DNA of 64,000 bases, taken from positions 2,046,001 to 2,110,000 of the forward strand of contig JAJTTP010000005.1 of the NCBI GenBank assembly GCA_023313575.1, given 5' to 3'. The notes beneath the pieces are model-generated. The model was given only the letters and a program-made list of their open reading frames with translations. It ran no database searches and was not told the origin of the DNA. Below, piece by piece: positions 34,988 to 46,213 of the stretch (positions are counted from its first letter, which is position 1; every line of letters starts with the position of its first letter). Position numbers and translations under genes: made by a program. The DNA comes from Eutypella sp. D-1. Lineage: Eukaryota; Ascomycota; Sordariomycetes; Xylariales; Diatrypaceae.

Positions 34988-35012
34988 GAAGAAGAAGAAG
35001 AAGAAGAAGAAG
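34988..35012 (+). repeat. (GAA)8 microsatellite
   Basis: Eight uninterrupted GAA units. Confidence 0.9.
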
Positions 35013-38000
35013 CGCCAAGCCTTAACGAGGCGCAAGGCAACCACACTAACCTTACCTACTGCCAGACTGCACACAATAAAGTACATACGAACCATTTTAT
35101 ACCGCAAGTAGTTATGTACATGTTAGCAAGATCTGTCAGGTGGACTGGTGGGACTGGTTGCCTTGATCTGAGTGGACCAATCAGACTGTCATAAATCTCC
35201 AAGTTCTGCTTATGACGCAATACGCAATAACTGTCGCTTTCACTCCTCTCCTTTACACAGGTATGCACTTATCCATTGTATGTAGCTGTTATACTGAATT
35301 GAATTGAATATTTCCACTTCCACTTGTGGACCACATCCGCTAAAAGTCTACTAGCTAATTAACCTCACCCTTAAAGAAGATAAGTATGGTAGCTGTCAAA
35401 GCAGGCGCAGACATCTTCTTACGAGACTGTACACTTCCTATCGTTTCTTGCCACGAATCGCTGGCGGTTGATACAACGACTGCGCCTCGACAAGAATGAG
35501 CTGATCGGTACATATCTGAGAAATTTTTTCAGACTATGTAACGAAACATAGTCAGGCCCTCTCCCGATTGGATGAGGATGGGCCTCAATTACAACACCTA
35601 AGCCCCAAACACACGCTCTCATCATGGTCCAAGAAGAAATCCAAGAAGAGATATCTAAACCACTTTCTGGGTAGATCCACCCGTTATCTAGTCATCCAAT
35701 ATCTATGGTGCTAAAAAATGGAGGTCAATACCGCGTTCTTAAGCTCGTTCGTTGGTGGTACTTGACTTGAAACGGGAGACAAACAAAGGCCAAAGTTTGA
35801 TCTTTCACCGCTCCGCTCCGCTGCGTTACTGAAGCCCATATCGCTGCCTGCAAACCTCTATGTCGGGGATTTAGGGGCCCTTCCCACGCGTGCTTTCATG
35901 CGGTGGGCTATAGCATACTATGTTACTCGACAGGCTCTCATGACACCGAGAATGTTGAATGAGCTAATCTAGCCCGGTTGAGAACTTCCGCCTCTCACAG
36001 GGCGGGCGCGTTATCAAAGACACCGATCGGTTTAGCAAAGGAAGTATATTGATATGATCGATGACCCTTTTTTTGGCTTAGCTATTTAGTACATCGATAT
36101 CCCATGAGCTAATGAGACGGTAGCATTGGCAATCCTACCAAGCCTTGGACGATGACAGCTAGGCCCCAGGGCTTATGTCGGAGTCGCACAGTAACGGTAT
36201 CTGGCCGCATAGGTAGTCAATTTCAGTACCCGCGATGATCTTCAGCAAGTATCCTGAGGCAAAGCTCCTCATAGACAATGCGTAAGCTGCACTTTAAACA
36301 CGAGGTGAAGTAGTCATGCTTGGGAGAATGAGGAGCATTGCGGCGGGAATACGCCGTGGATAGTTTACCAAAGTCAACAGGAGAACCGAGGAAGGGGAAG
36401 GAAGAGGGGAGGAGGGCCACAATGCCATCAATCGTTTTGCATAACTGCTTGCCTACCTCAAACAACCTGTAACACGAGGTTTTCACGCATAGGCAGACCA
36501 GGTGAAGACTTCATGTCGCCGACACCGCTACCGGAAGTCATCATTATGCAAACGCAAGTTGCGAAACACAGGGATTTCGTAACTATATGACGGGGTCTTG
36601 AAGAGTTACATCCGTAACGCCATGTGGAAGCCAGAGCCACGTGTTGGAGGTAGCATACTCCCAACTGTCCAACTCATCACCAGATCACGGAGGCCGTTAT
36701 ATGAGATTTTCCATCCTCCACGCCCGAGTCTCATCTCGGTTCTAGAATCAGGGCTCCCGCCCCTACTTGAGTTGTCACCTGGCTACGTATATGCTTGATA
36801 GGGGGTTACGACACGCCCTTGTCAACCTGTGTCGCGAATGACGGGATGGGGTAACTCAGGCACGAGGTGTCGCATTGCGGGCCATGACTCCGCCGCCGCC
36901 GGCACCGCCGGTGACATTAGAATACCGTCGGTGCAGGTGCAGATATGCAAGATGCACGTAACGCCAGAAGGGGTTACACCATCCCCTGGCCACCTGAGGT
37001 AAGGCCGCTTAGTATGCACGGGTTTGGGGGCACATATCTGCGGAGCCTCCAAACAACCCTCCACACCTGTGACCAACTAACTCCATACTTAATGATTGAT
37101 AGCCAGTCACTTATATGTGCCAGTCATTGCGCAGAACCATAGCGTTACGTGTATATGCACGGCGGGCTGATTGACGGCCTGCTCCACGATATTCAATCGG
37201 GGCCTAGGCTTCGGCTAGGTAGTCAGGGAAAGCTACTAGAGAGCGAGGTTGCTTTCTCACGCTTCTCTTTTGTTGAACCCACAAAAAAGCTTCCCAGGTA
37301 AGTGAATAGCGATGAGAATGGGGGTCTTCGGGTACTCGCAGGTTTCTACCTCCTATACACATGCTACCGCAAACATTCACCCCTCTCTCCAATCCGCCAT
37401 CACTGCAGATGTTGACTCAGACAAAGACTCCCCAGGGCTGCAGGTACATATGTTGCTGGATCCTTCTAGGCGAATCCCAAATTTTCCGATCATGGAGGAT
37501 GTTGGTAAGACAGGTGGTAGGATAGGGACTGGAAATATACGGCATAGCTATAGTACATAAACGATACACCGGCCTAGTCACCAAGTCCATACTTGGGTCC
37601 GTCATCAAACTACCTGTCAAACTGTGACCGGCCTATCCAACTACCTATACTGCCTAAAAAAATGGAACAAGGTAATTGTGTGCTACCCACCTACCACTAT
37701 CATGTGAGACATACATGCTCGGCATATGTACAGATGTGAGGCTAGCCTAACAAGACCCATTCATTGATTCCTCCACACATCCAGTCTACCTTAGATCCAA
37801 TCTCGGCCCGCGCCGCCGCAGGAACATGACCTCAAGGGCGTTCAGAAACCCACACAATAGGGGATGGCCGGGAGGAAAAAAGAGGTCCTGAAAGGTCTGT
37901 CCGGGAGGCGATATGCATCTAATGAGTGGATCTGACGGGGCGGATCTACCTCACTGATTTGACGACCGGGTTTCTGGGATCAGCTCCCCCGGGGAGGGGG

Positions 38001-39697
38001 TGTGCTTCCTTGACAGCAAAGAAGGCTGGAGGGTCAGCTTAAAGCAGTGTTGAAGATAGATAGATAGATAGGGTAGGTAGATCGCTAAAATCATTAACGG
38101 GGACGGGCACCCGCCCGCCGCGATTCTTGGGGGGGAAGGGTAGGTTTTCTGAGATGTCAGTTCGTTACGCGGGCGGGTGGCTGCATGGCATCTGCGTGTC
38201 TGGAAGAAGACAGCCGTTGGGCTAGAATGGGACAGGATTACACTTGATGACTAGTCACCGACGTCCGCTGGTATCTGTTGACGATATTGTGGAATGGGAA
38301 GTATGGTACGGAAAACGGCCCACCGCGGTCACGCGCCTCTCTCAGCGAAGCTCGGTCGCGACTTACGAGAACAATGAAGGCACCGGTGATGTCTTGTTTG
38401 GTATCTTGTCCGTCCGCTGTGAACACTGATATATCCTTCGTGGGCTAGAATACTTGTGTGTTACTCCGATGAAGCCTAAGATATACAAGTTTTACATGGA
38501 GCTTCTCCTCCTGGTCCGGTTGCGTGGTGGTACGAGTATTGGGCCGGTTCTTTGGCGGATCTCGATCAAAGGGCTCTAACAGTGTTGGTCCATATAGCCT
38601 GTAACAGTGCCTATAATTCCAGTCAAGGAGTTTGGCCTTTGTTTGTTCAGTCAAGGTCAACCCCAAAAAGGTGGAGAGATATTAGTTTAGGGGGAAAGGG
38701 GTCAAAAATGACACGTCATAATCGATTAGATGCGAGTGAATTCGGGACAATATCAGATTTATGTGGTTCGTCTCTTCTCATGAAGATGCAACGTCCCTCC
38801 CTCATGTGCGTAGGCAAGCGACCTCTCTGAGTGAGCGCTGAGAAAGAAGTGTACGATGCGATGCGAAGCTTTTCGTTTTCTTTCTTTTTTACTATGTTCT
38901 TTTCTTGCGGAGGTGCCAAACAAGATGTGTACTCCTATCCCTACCCTTCTCGTCATTGATTGCGTCCTGTCTAACCAGGTAATCCAGGTCCGGGAACCCA
39001 GTGACCAGGAAAAAGCTCAAGCAGATTTTCCTTTTTAGCCTGGGTTTGCCGGATTGTACTACCCGCACACGCGTATCTCATCCTTACCTACTTTGCCGGG
39101 CTGATCTGAGGCGAGTCAGTTGTTGTCATGGGCCTGATCGACCCCACTAGAAGGAGGACAACACGTTCCTGGTCCCCCCCTGTGAACAGAGAAAGCAAGC
39201 GATCGCATTGTTGGGAATCGGTATAGATACGTAGGGATCTGGCCTACTTCGAGGTGACTCTAGTCAGGTAGAGCTTCTATCCAAAGGGGGTGCATGGCAC
39301 GTATAAAGGGACCAGTATGGCCCAAGGGAGGAGAGACATGATCTCATCAGACCTCACACCACCACTCCGCTTCCAGACCTCCACAACATCCCGGACACGT
39401 ACGAAGATAGAAGATTCGCAGCAGTAATCCGTCACGCTCCGATACACTACGTCCCGCTTACCCGCGTAGGAGCGAGTGATCAGTCAGGCAATACCAACAC
39501 ACTAAGCAGCTACTTCCATCTCACAGAAGGCCATTCACCGACCGCACGCCTTCTCTCCTCCAATACACTCATACGGGACACAGACAAGGCATTTCCTCCG
39601 CAGAAAGGCAGCAGAAGCCGAGGAACAGCGAGTGAATCATCGCCACCACCAAAAAGGTCCAGCTCCCCGCATCACCCGTGATCCCGATCTGTCCAAC

Positions 39698-39919
39698 ATG
39701 TGCGACTATCAGGAGTTCCTCTTCATCTGCAGCCACTCGGTTGTCAAGCTTAAGTCGCACTGCCACTTCGCGCGCAACGACCCCAACCACCAGTGCTTGA
39801 GCGTCAAGGTGCTGCGGAATAGCTGGATACAGGAAGGCACGCTCTGCCAGAACTGCCTCAACAAGGGGCTCCGCTTGATCAACGGTGTGATCGTGCAGGC
39901 TTTGCCCCCGCCCCAATAG
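39698..39919 (+). CDS. Small Cys/His-rich protein, 73 residues
   Basis: A compact intronless frame from the ATG at 39698; the open frame begins upstream at a GTG (39632), but ATG is the natural start. Cysteines at 2, 11, 22, 33, 50 and 53 with nearby histidines (FICSHS, SHCHFARNDPNHQC, LCQNC) suggest a metal-stabilised mini-fold rather than a secreted disulfide peptide, since no signal peptide is present. The block CHFARNDPNHQC looks like a conserved fungal small-protein signature in my recollection, but I cannot name a characterised member. It stands alone in an otherwise empty stretch. Coding is supported by the Cys/His spacing; function unknown. Confidence 0.62.
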   Translation: MCDYQEFLFICSHSVVKLKSHCHFARNDPNHQCLSVKVLRNSWIQEGTLCQNCLNKGLRLINGVIVQALPPPQ

Positions 39920-41448
39920 GGCGGGAGGTGAAACCCCACGACGGGAGAGGCTCCTTCGCGTCACGCACATGGAAGAAAGGGAAGGACGCTACGCAGGCGG
40001 CATACGCCGCGGAAGATCCAGCCTATCACCTAAGCTACACCTCGATCTTACAACTGCTGAATTCCCCACTCGTGGGTTGCAGGGTCGGTTCGAGGAGGTC
40101 AAAGCCAACAGCAAGGGAGGGGAGCGATCATTGATTGTCATGCTCTCTGGTTTTGAAGGAATGATTGGTTGCTTGGGGGGGGGGGGGGGTATAGTCGAAG
40201 GACAAGTGAGCGCGCGCGTGTTTGTTGCGGACGGTGGTCCGCGCTTCCGCTCGCCATTTGAAGTTCATTGGACCCTATAAGAGCGCTTCACAACCCGCTA
40301 AGGGATGGTAAAATAGAACAATTATAGCTACCTTATTAGCATATGCATGCGTTAGCATCATCTGAAGATGAAGGTCGAGTGTCCCTTTAGTGTTGATTGT
40401 GCGAGCCACGCCCTCGATCCCCTTAGTCTTGTAGGCCTTTCGAAACCCTTCCTATAATGGGGCTTGCGAACTAGGCGCGGTGACTCCGTCTTTGTGGGCG
40501 CTCAGTATTAGTAAACGGACCATGTCCAACTTGTTTCCTTGATACGAGAATCCTTTTTGACGCACGACAGGCCTTGTGCGTAGTATCCACCCTCAACCAC
40601 CGCTTAGGGATCGTTCGTGATATCTCATGATTTCGGGGCTAGCTCTGCACGTATGTGTTGTTCTGTTAAGTTCTATACATAGTGCAGGACGTAATACACA
40701 GGCGAGTAGAGTATGTCCCTCCTGAGCGATTGGCGGGGAAGTCCACCTTGGGGGTCAGGGTGAGGCCATCCAGACGGGGAGCGGCTGTACACCCAGGCGA
40801 TATCTGGGGCTTCATTGTGAGAATGTACGTCAAGAAGTCACATCACGGAAGGCTTTGGCCTACTAGCCCGAGAAACCTATTCGGTGACGTAACTTGTTGA
40901 CGTAGACCTCCACCTCATCCCCCCTCCCCCGGACGAAATGATTACCTTCGGTATGTCACGCAAGCCGGCATAGCATTATGTTCTTACGTCCAATGAAAAG
41001 CAACTAGATTCCATGTGTCTTATGCTGTTAAAAGCTCTTGGAGCTTATCGCTTCACGCGAGGGCGGCATCTCTGCAAGTTTGGGACGGTCTAGATCAGTG
41101 AGATCTCCGTCCTCTAGCACTAGATGAGTCTGTGAGTGAGTTTTGAATGAGCCTGGCATCCTGGGCGCCAAGATATGTAGAGACAATTGGAATGCTAGGT
41201 CATTGTCATATTCGTATCTATACGTGTTAGAAACCCGCTCCTCACCCCTTGCGTACGAGGGTCACGCTGTAACATAGCCTTGGAGATATTGGCTTATGTT
41301 AACGTGGACATCCTATCGCCAGCATGGAATTCAGCGTCAAATTTAAGGCACAGTCGTGCCAGAACCACCTAACCCAATTAAATCATTCCTGTAGCATTCA
41401 TGTTTCCACAGCCACCAAGCTTTTGCCGTCGTGATGCGAGGACATCCC
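39920..41448. other. Intergenic region between small Cys-rich gene and DAP1 gene
   Basis: No gene is recognised. A G-run (about 40177-40188) lies in the probable 3' flank of the small gene. The right end is the 3' flank of the minus-strand DAP1 gene. Confidence 0.45.
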
Positions 41449-42318
41449 CTACTCCAGGTTCGTCGCGCCTTGGACGATGCCCACAACGTTGTAGCGTTTC
41501 GAGAAGAAGGTGACCCAGTCATTCAGAGTGCCCTTCTCTTTATCACCGAGATCCTTCCATTCTGGCTTCACGTCCGCGGGGTCCGTCGATGTCTTCGCCA
41601 GCGCACGAGAAGCATCGTTCCCGGCAAAAACTGGGGTGCCGGTTAGCAAACACATTGTATCGTCGCAAGGAAGCGGTGAGGATGGGGGTGAGTGGTAGTC
41701 AAAAACGTTGGACGACGCCCTTTACCCCTCCTCATCTCCCTCCCCTTTTGACTGGAGACCGAGGCGCAGAAAGCAAACATTCGAAATTTCGATGCGGGAT
41801 GTGGTATCTGGATGCACAGCGGAGGCGGCCATGGCCGCGGACCCCTTCCTCGGGAAGATGAAGCCAAAGAAAGGCCGAACTTACCGTGATATGACCCGCC
41901 GGACTGGTACATCTTGTTTCCAGTCACGTCGTACACTTTGCCCTAACCATATAACATGAGCATACGACATAGCCAATAAGTAGCCGGCTCTCTGAGCACT
42001 GGCAGCCCTAGCTCACGAGGAGAGGAAGGCTTTGTGTGCCGAGTTATCATCATACCTTGATTGCTACGTAAGCCTTGTTTCCTTCCGTTCCTATATTTGG
42101 AGCCTGTCAGCGATATCTTTCATGAGAGCGAGGGATGCAAACAGTCGAAGATGCGTGAGCCTGAAAGCAGTCATGACAGGTAGACACCACTGGACACCCA
42201 AGATACGAGTGGAAGCACCGGACTTACCATCGGCCTTAGCCAGGTCCTCGAGGGAGATTGGGTCATCCTTGGGCGGATCAAGTTTGACAGGAACCTTGGG
42301 CTCGAACTTGCCAGCCAT
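41449..42318 (-). CDS. DAP1/PGRMC-type cytochrome-b5-like heme-binding protein
   Basis: Four minus-strand exons, 42318-42228, 42090-42056, 41942-41885 and 41630-41449, give 121 residues. Introns are 137, 113 and 254 nt in phases 1, 0 and 1, with good GTAAGT/GTATGA donors and TAG/CAG acceptors. The product is the membrane-associated progesterone receptor (MAPR) domain: ISLEDLAKADGTEGNKAYVA, then VYDVTGNKMYQ, SYHVFAGNDASRALA and SDKEKG-like DKEKGTLNDWVTFFSKRY. Tyr60 (SYHVF) aligns with the heme-coordinating tyrosine of PGRMC1 and Tyr54 with its neighbour. No N-terminal membrane helix is present, unlike PGRMC1. Yeast Dap1 supports sterol-synthesis cytochrome P450 (Erg11) and azole tolerance, so a role in ergosterol biosynthesis is likely. 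Each exon alone is too short to be obvious. Confidence 0.92.
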
Positions 42319-42878
42319 AATGACTTCTCGTGCAAGAGAGTTTCAAGAGCCGAAATAAAAGAGGTGTGTAAGTCGACTACATATGTAAGTGGGGTCCACG
42401 GTTAGCAAGTAGACGAGTTTCAACAGTGCAAAAGATCTGATCAGCTTCACTTGCTTGTTTTAAGAGAATATAGCTTCTTGGGACCTGGTTTGTTTCTTCG
42501 CTGTTTTTCTTTCTTACAATAGCGGCAATTATGTCAAATTGGTAGGTATTAAAAGATATCGGTGATAGATGCCTTGATCTTACCCCATCTTATGCCACTG
42601 TTTTATGGAGGTACGAAGTACCGGAGTAAAATGGCATTCAGACCTATACGTTTTACACTAAATAGGCAGGATGCGCTCAGTTTACGAGTATTAGCTATAA
42701 CAGGCTAGCGCGTGCCGCTAGTGTTATGATTTGAGATAAAGAGCCGTTACACCTAATACCGGACCGCTAAGGCTGCCGATTAAGCTGCCGGACCGCCAAG
42801 GCTGCCTGGCTGCTGAAAATGGAGAGGAGGCCTTCAAGACTATCTGCTAATAATAGCAACAGATTTATATCATACAGG
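42319..42878. other. Spacer between DAP1 gene and RTA1 relic
   Basis: Holds the presumed DAP1 promoter and the 3' flank of the RTA1-like relic. A short near-repeat, TAAGGCTGCCGATTAAGC then CCAAGGCTGCCTGG, occurs near 42770-42810. No other feature seen. Confidence 0.4.
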
Positions 42879-43778
42879 TTACCCACTCAATTCTCCGTTT
42901 AGTTCCTCGCCAAGCATGCTCCGTATGTGCTTCCGGGACGGGACGTATTCGGCCGGGTGACAAAATATCAGGATGGCGAGGACACAAACATCAATGTCGA
43001 GTCACATATGTAGATGTACACCTCGCTCGTCATCAAGGGGGAATCGGCATCGCTAGTGAATTCGATGAATCGGAAGACAGACCGGATGAAAATCAAGGCG
43101 CTGGCTACGTAGACCACACGCATGACGATCACCCAGCCTATCCTGTGGTGGAGTTGATCCATCTCCTGAGCTGCCACGGTTGGGTACCTCGCCAGGCGGC
43201 GGTGGAAGACGGCCGCGACAGAGACAAACACGGCGAAGAAGATGATCTGGGTGGCGAGGTCTGCAAGAATAATGGCTTTACCGAGGGTGAAGTTGCTGGA
43301 CAGCATGCCAGAACCCATGACCTGGACAAGGAAGGAAATGGTGTCTCCCACAAATATTTTGGTGAGCCTGGATGGTCGAACCGGTGAATGTTCTTGTGCA
43401 CGCAGCAGTAGGATCAGGCGGCCGAGCACCATATAGATTGAGGCGGCGATGAGGGCGGGGGCGACCAGGACACAGAGGGTCTGTACAACGAAGAGGCATA
43501 CTCGAAGTGCCTTTGGCCGACATATATCGAGTAAGGTAGCCAGCTACCTCAACTGTTCAAGACTGTCAGCTAGGAACTATGAGGATGGATATGGAGGAAA
43601 AGTGGTAGGATGACTTACGAGCTCCCCCGATAACAAGCACGATGAAGTAGTAGACTCGGCGCCGGAAAACAATGACGAGGTGCCAAATAGTCGCACGTGC
43701 GAAGAGGATTAAAAAGATCATAGCAGCCGCCAAGCTAGGCTCATAGCTCTAAGGACTGCCACCGCCGCCGCCAGCCAT
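42879..43778 (-). pseudogene. RTA1-like lipid-translocating exporter pseudogene
   Basis: Minus-strand relic of a seven-helix RTA1 family protein (fungal resistance to azoles/7-aminocholesterol; proposed lipid translocation). Exon 1 (43778-43619) begins MAGGGGGSP, hits TAG at codon 10 (43749-43751), then continues SYEPSLAAAMIFLILFA. A 66-nt phase-1 intron (43618-43553, GTAAGT/CAG) joins to LEVAGYLTRYMSAKGTSSMP. A one-base frame change near 43490-43498 is needed to continue FVVQTLCVLVAPALIAASIY and the rest of the helices to SEVYIYICDSTLMF. A second frame change near 42988 is needed to reach VLAILIFCHPAEYVPSRK and the TAA at 42879-42881. So there is one nonsense codon and two frameshifts. The protein order is otherwise complete, so decay is probably recent; assembly error is the alternative. 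A TATATATAAG lies upstream at 43941-43950. Confidence 0.8.
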
Positions 43779-44652
43779 TACAATAACGGATATGAGTGAT
43801 AGTAAGGAAAAGTAACGAATAGTTTCTTGGGTTGGTTAACTTGGCTTTTGGCTAAAAAGCTTGGGGTGTGTCGTAAGGTTGGGTTAAGTTGGCTGATGCA
43901 AGGAGATGTGAGCGTTAACAATCGTTGAGGTTCACCTTCTTATATATAAGAGGACAAAACAGTAATCGAACAGATAAAGTCGACTTAGAACTCGAAACTA
44001 GGCTATACTTTCGCTTTTCGCTTTTTATTGCATCTGTTGCTCTGTTTAGGCAAGCTAACTTAAGCTCTATATAATGCTTCTAAAATTCGATGAAGTTACT
44101 AACTCCGCCCGTAACAGATGGCCGTCCATCATTCGGGCCCATTGGACATCGCGCCTGTCTACGATCGCCTCGAAGCAAATAGGGCCGATCCTTGTCCAGA
44201 CCTGCTTGTGTCGTGAAAGCGGATTCCTAGGGGTTAGAGAAAGATGAAGAAGATTCAATATTTTATCGAGCGCCCCACTTAAGGGGTTTCCAGGCATCTG
44301 GCCAATGACTTGTAAGGACCCGTTTCGCACTTCGCATTTCGCCTTTCGCATCTCTCATGTCGGTTAGAATGCAACAACAGAGTAGCAGTATGATGCATAG
44401 GGTTAATCAATGCCTTATATAGTAGACCATGCATCTTTCATGAAGCTTGTGCCTGTATCTCTAGCATTAATTGCGTTTGTATCATCAGGGGACACGCAGT
44501 TTAGTTATGGCTAGGGTCTGCCATCTGGGATGATGCCCTCAGTATCAGTTGACGAACATTAAATAGCCGCCATGCGCTCCATTATGCTAGGAAATGGTAG
44601 ATCAAATTGTGGTCTGGAGTATAGTCGATCTATTACGAGGTAACAACTTATC
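43779..44652. other. Spacer between RTA1 relic and chloroperoxidase relic
   Basis: No gene is recognised. The two relics are divergent, so this interval would have held both promoters. It has a possible TATA sequence at 43941-43950. Confidence 0.4.
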
Positions 44653-45267
44653 ATGAAGCTTCTCTCTGTCACTCTCCAAGTCATGGGCTTCGGCCTGTCT
44701 CAAGCGACTCTAGCACTTGCAGAACAAAAACTTCTGCCATGGGGGCCCACGGGCCACGGTGACTGTGAGCAGAATAAATTCTTCATCATTCGATCGTATT
44801 CCTATCTCATGCAATGTACCAACAAGCTATAATCAACGAGGACCCTGTCCCATGATGAACACTCTCGCGAACCACGGGTTCCTTCCACACGACAGGAAAG
44901 GCCTGTCAAAAGATGTTTTCGTGGGTGCTCTAAAGGAGGGGCTTAGCTTCGATGGTACTCTCAGTGAGATCATGTTTGATCAGGCTGTCGTTGCGAATCC
45001 AGAACCTAACGCCACCTAAACTATGTGTTCAATCAGTCGGTTTTTGATACGACAAAAACGTATTGGACGGAAGAAGTTCTCGACGCAACAATGTTGACCA
45101 ACGGGAAAATATTTCGCCAAATCGAGTCCCGATCAACTAATCCAGATTACACCTTTTCACAGGACGGAGGCATTCAGTCTGGGAGAAGTAGCTGCGCCTA
45201 GCATCGTGTTCGGCAACACCGAGTCTGGAACCGTTGAAAGAAAGTTGGTGGAATATTCTTTTCGGTA
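44653..45267 (+). pseudogene. Chloroperoxidase (peroxidase family 2) pseudogene
   Basis: Remains of a secreted heme-thiolate haloperoxidase. The ATG at 44653 opens a signal-peptide-like stretch (MKLLSVTLQVMGFGLSQAT) and LLPWGPTGHGD. A frame change leads to the frame ending at 45019, with the proximal heme motif RGPCPMMNTLANHGFLP and LSFDGTLSEIMFDQAV up to NPEPNAT, followed at once by TAA. The frame starting at 45019 resumes with VFNQSVFDTTKTYWTEE and LTNGKIFRQIESR. Another frame holds TEAFSLGEVAAPSIVFGN to about 45267, after which no C-terminus is seen. About 30 residues that normally link NAT to FNQ, including the EHD motif with the catalytic acid, are absent. Missing catalytic motif plus at least two frame changes make it non-functional. 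Confidence 0.82.
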
Positions 45268-46213
45268 TGTAACACTGCCTGCTTTTATCTATAATTAAAG
45301 CAGACTATGCCAACGAGTGCCCCCCCCGAAGAATGAATGTCTCCGTTAGAATTAGGATGGACAAAAAGGCCTTAAACCATCTCTCTCGACGAGATTGCAG
45401 CCACGGCTAAACTGGTAGCCAATGCTAGCAGCCTTTTTACAGACGGTGATACTGGAGGATATTAAGGTATACTATCAAGCATCGCCTTACATGGTATTTG
45501 TCGTTATAAATCAAATCGGTTGGCTCCAGTGTGGAAAGCAGCGCGCTTGACTTCGCTCGCGAACGGTATTGGGAGAATCGCGCGATATTCGCGAATGTCC
45601 TATACTTCCTTTCTTTATTTCTTTTCTCTTGTTTCGTGCACCATCAAAGAGGAGAATCAGCCTGTAATTATGGATAGACTTGATGCGTACCACCGTTGCA
45701 ACGATGGGTAAATTTTATCCTTTCCTGATTGTTAAGTCACTAATTCTAGAAAGAAAACGAGTTTCTTAATGGCATATAATATCTCAGTAGTTATATGTAC
45801 GGGGAATTGTCCCTGAGAAGCCTTCGCTTTCTCTCTTTTCTTGTCCCAACTTACGTGAATCCCGATAGACCACGCCTTGTAGTCTCATTCTTCCAAGCTT
45901 CACATCTATGATATACATGGGGGTGATTCTTCTATCACTTATCTATTGCTTAAATATACTATCGCACCCGTCTTAGGCAGCTTGTTCAGATGACCCCGTT
46001 ATATCTGCATATCCTGGCTGTAGCTTTGTAGGGCAGTGATGGGGAAGAGACAGACCTCCTATGTAAAAGGGCAGTGTGGAGCTCTGTGGTGGGGCAGACT
46101 GTAGACGTGCTATTAAAGCACATTTACTGAATTTCCAGAAAACAACCTCCCTCCCCGGAGAATTAACTTCATGAACCAAAGTAGACACGCACACACACAC
46201 ACACACACACACA
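45268..46213. other. Spacer between chloroperoxidase relic and Zn2Cys6 relic
   Basis: No gene is recognised. It ends in the CA repeat that abuts the Zn2Cys6 start codon. Confidence 0.45.
46189..46213 (+). repeat. (CA)n microsatellite
   Basis: About twelve CA units running to the base before the ATG at 46214, so it would lie in the 5' UTR of the Zn2Cys6 relic. Confidence 0.9.

Larger units (their letters stand above)
33948..39697. other. Gene-poor region, 5.7 kb
   Basis: No gene is recognised. Near the C2H2 start it has GGAGA and GAA microsatellites (34853-35012). A minus-strand frame at 36223-36486 reads as plausible protein but carries no family motif. The final few hundred bases are the promoter region of the small Cys/His-rich protein. 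Confidence 0.45.

Noticed and set aside
43278..43523. Separate minus-strand gene of 81 codons
   Set aside because: Its start (MSAKGTSSMP) is part of the RTA1 relic, and the rest is the out-of-frame reading after the frameshift.
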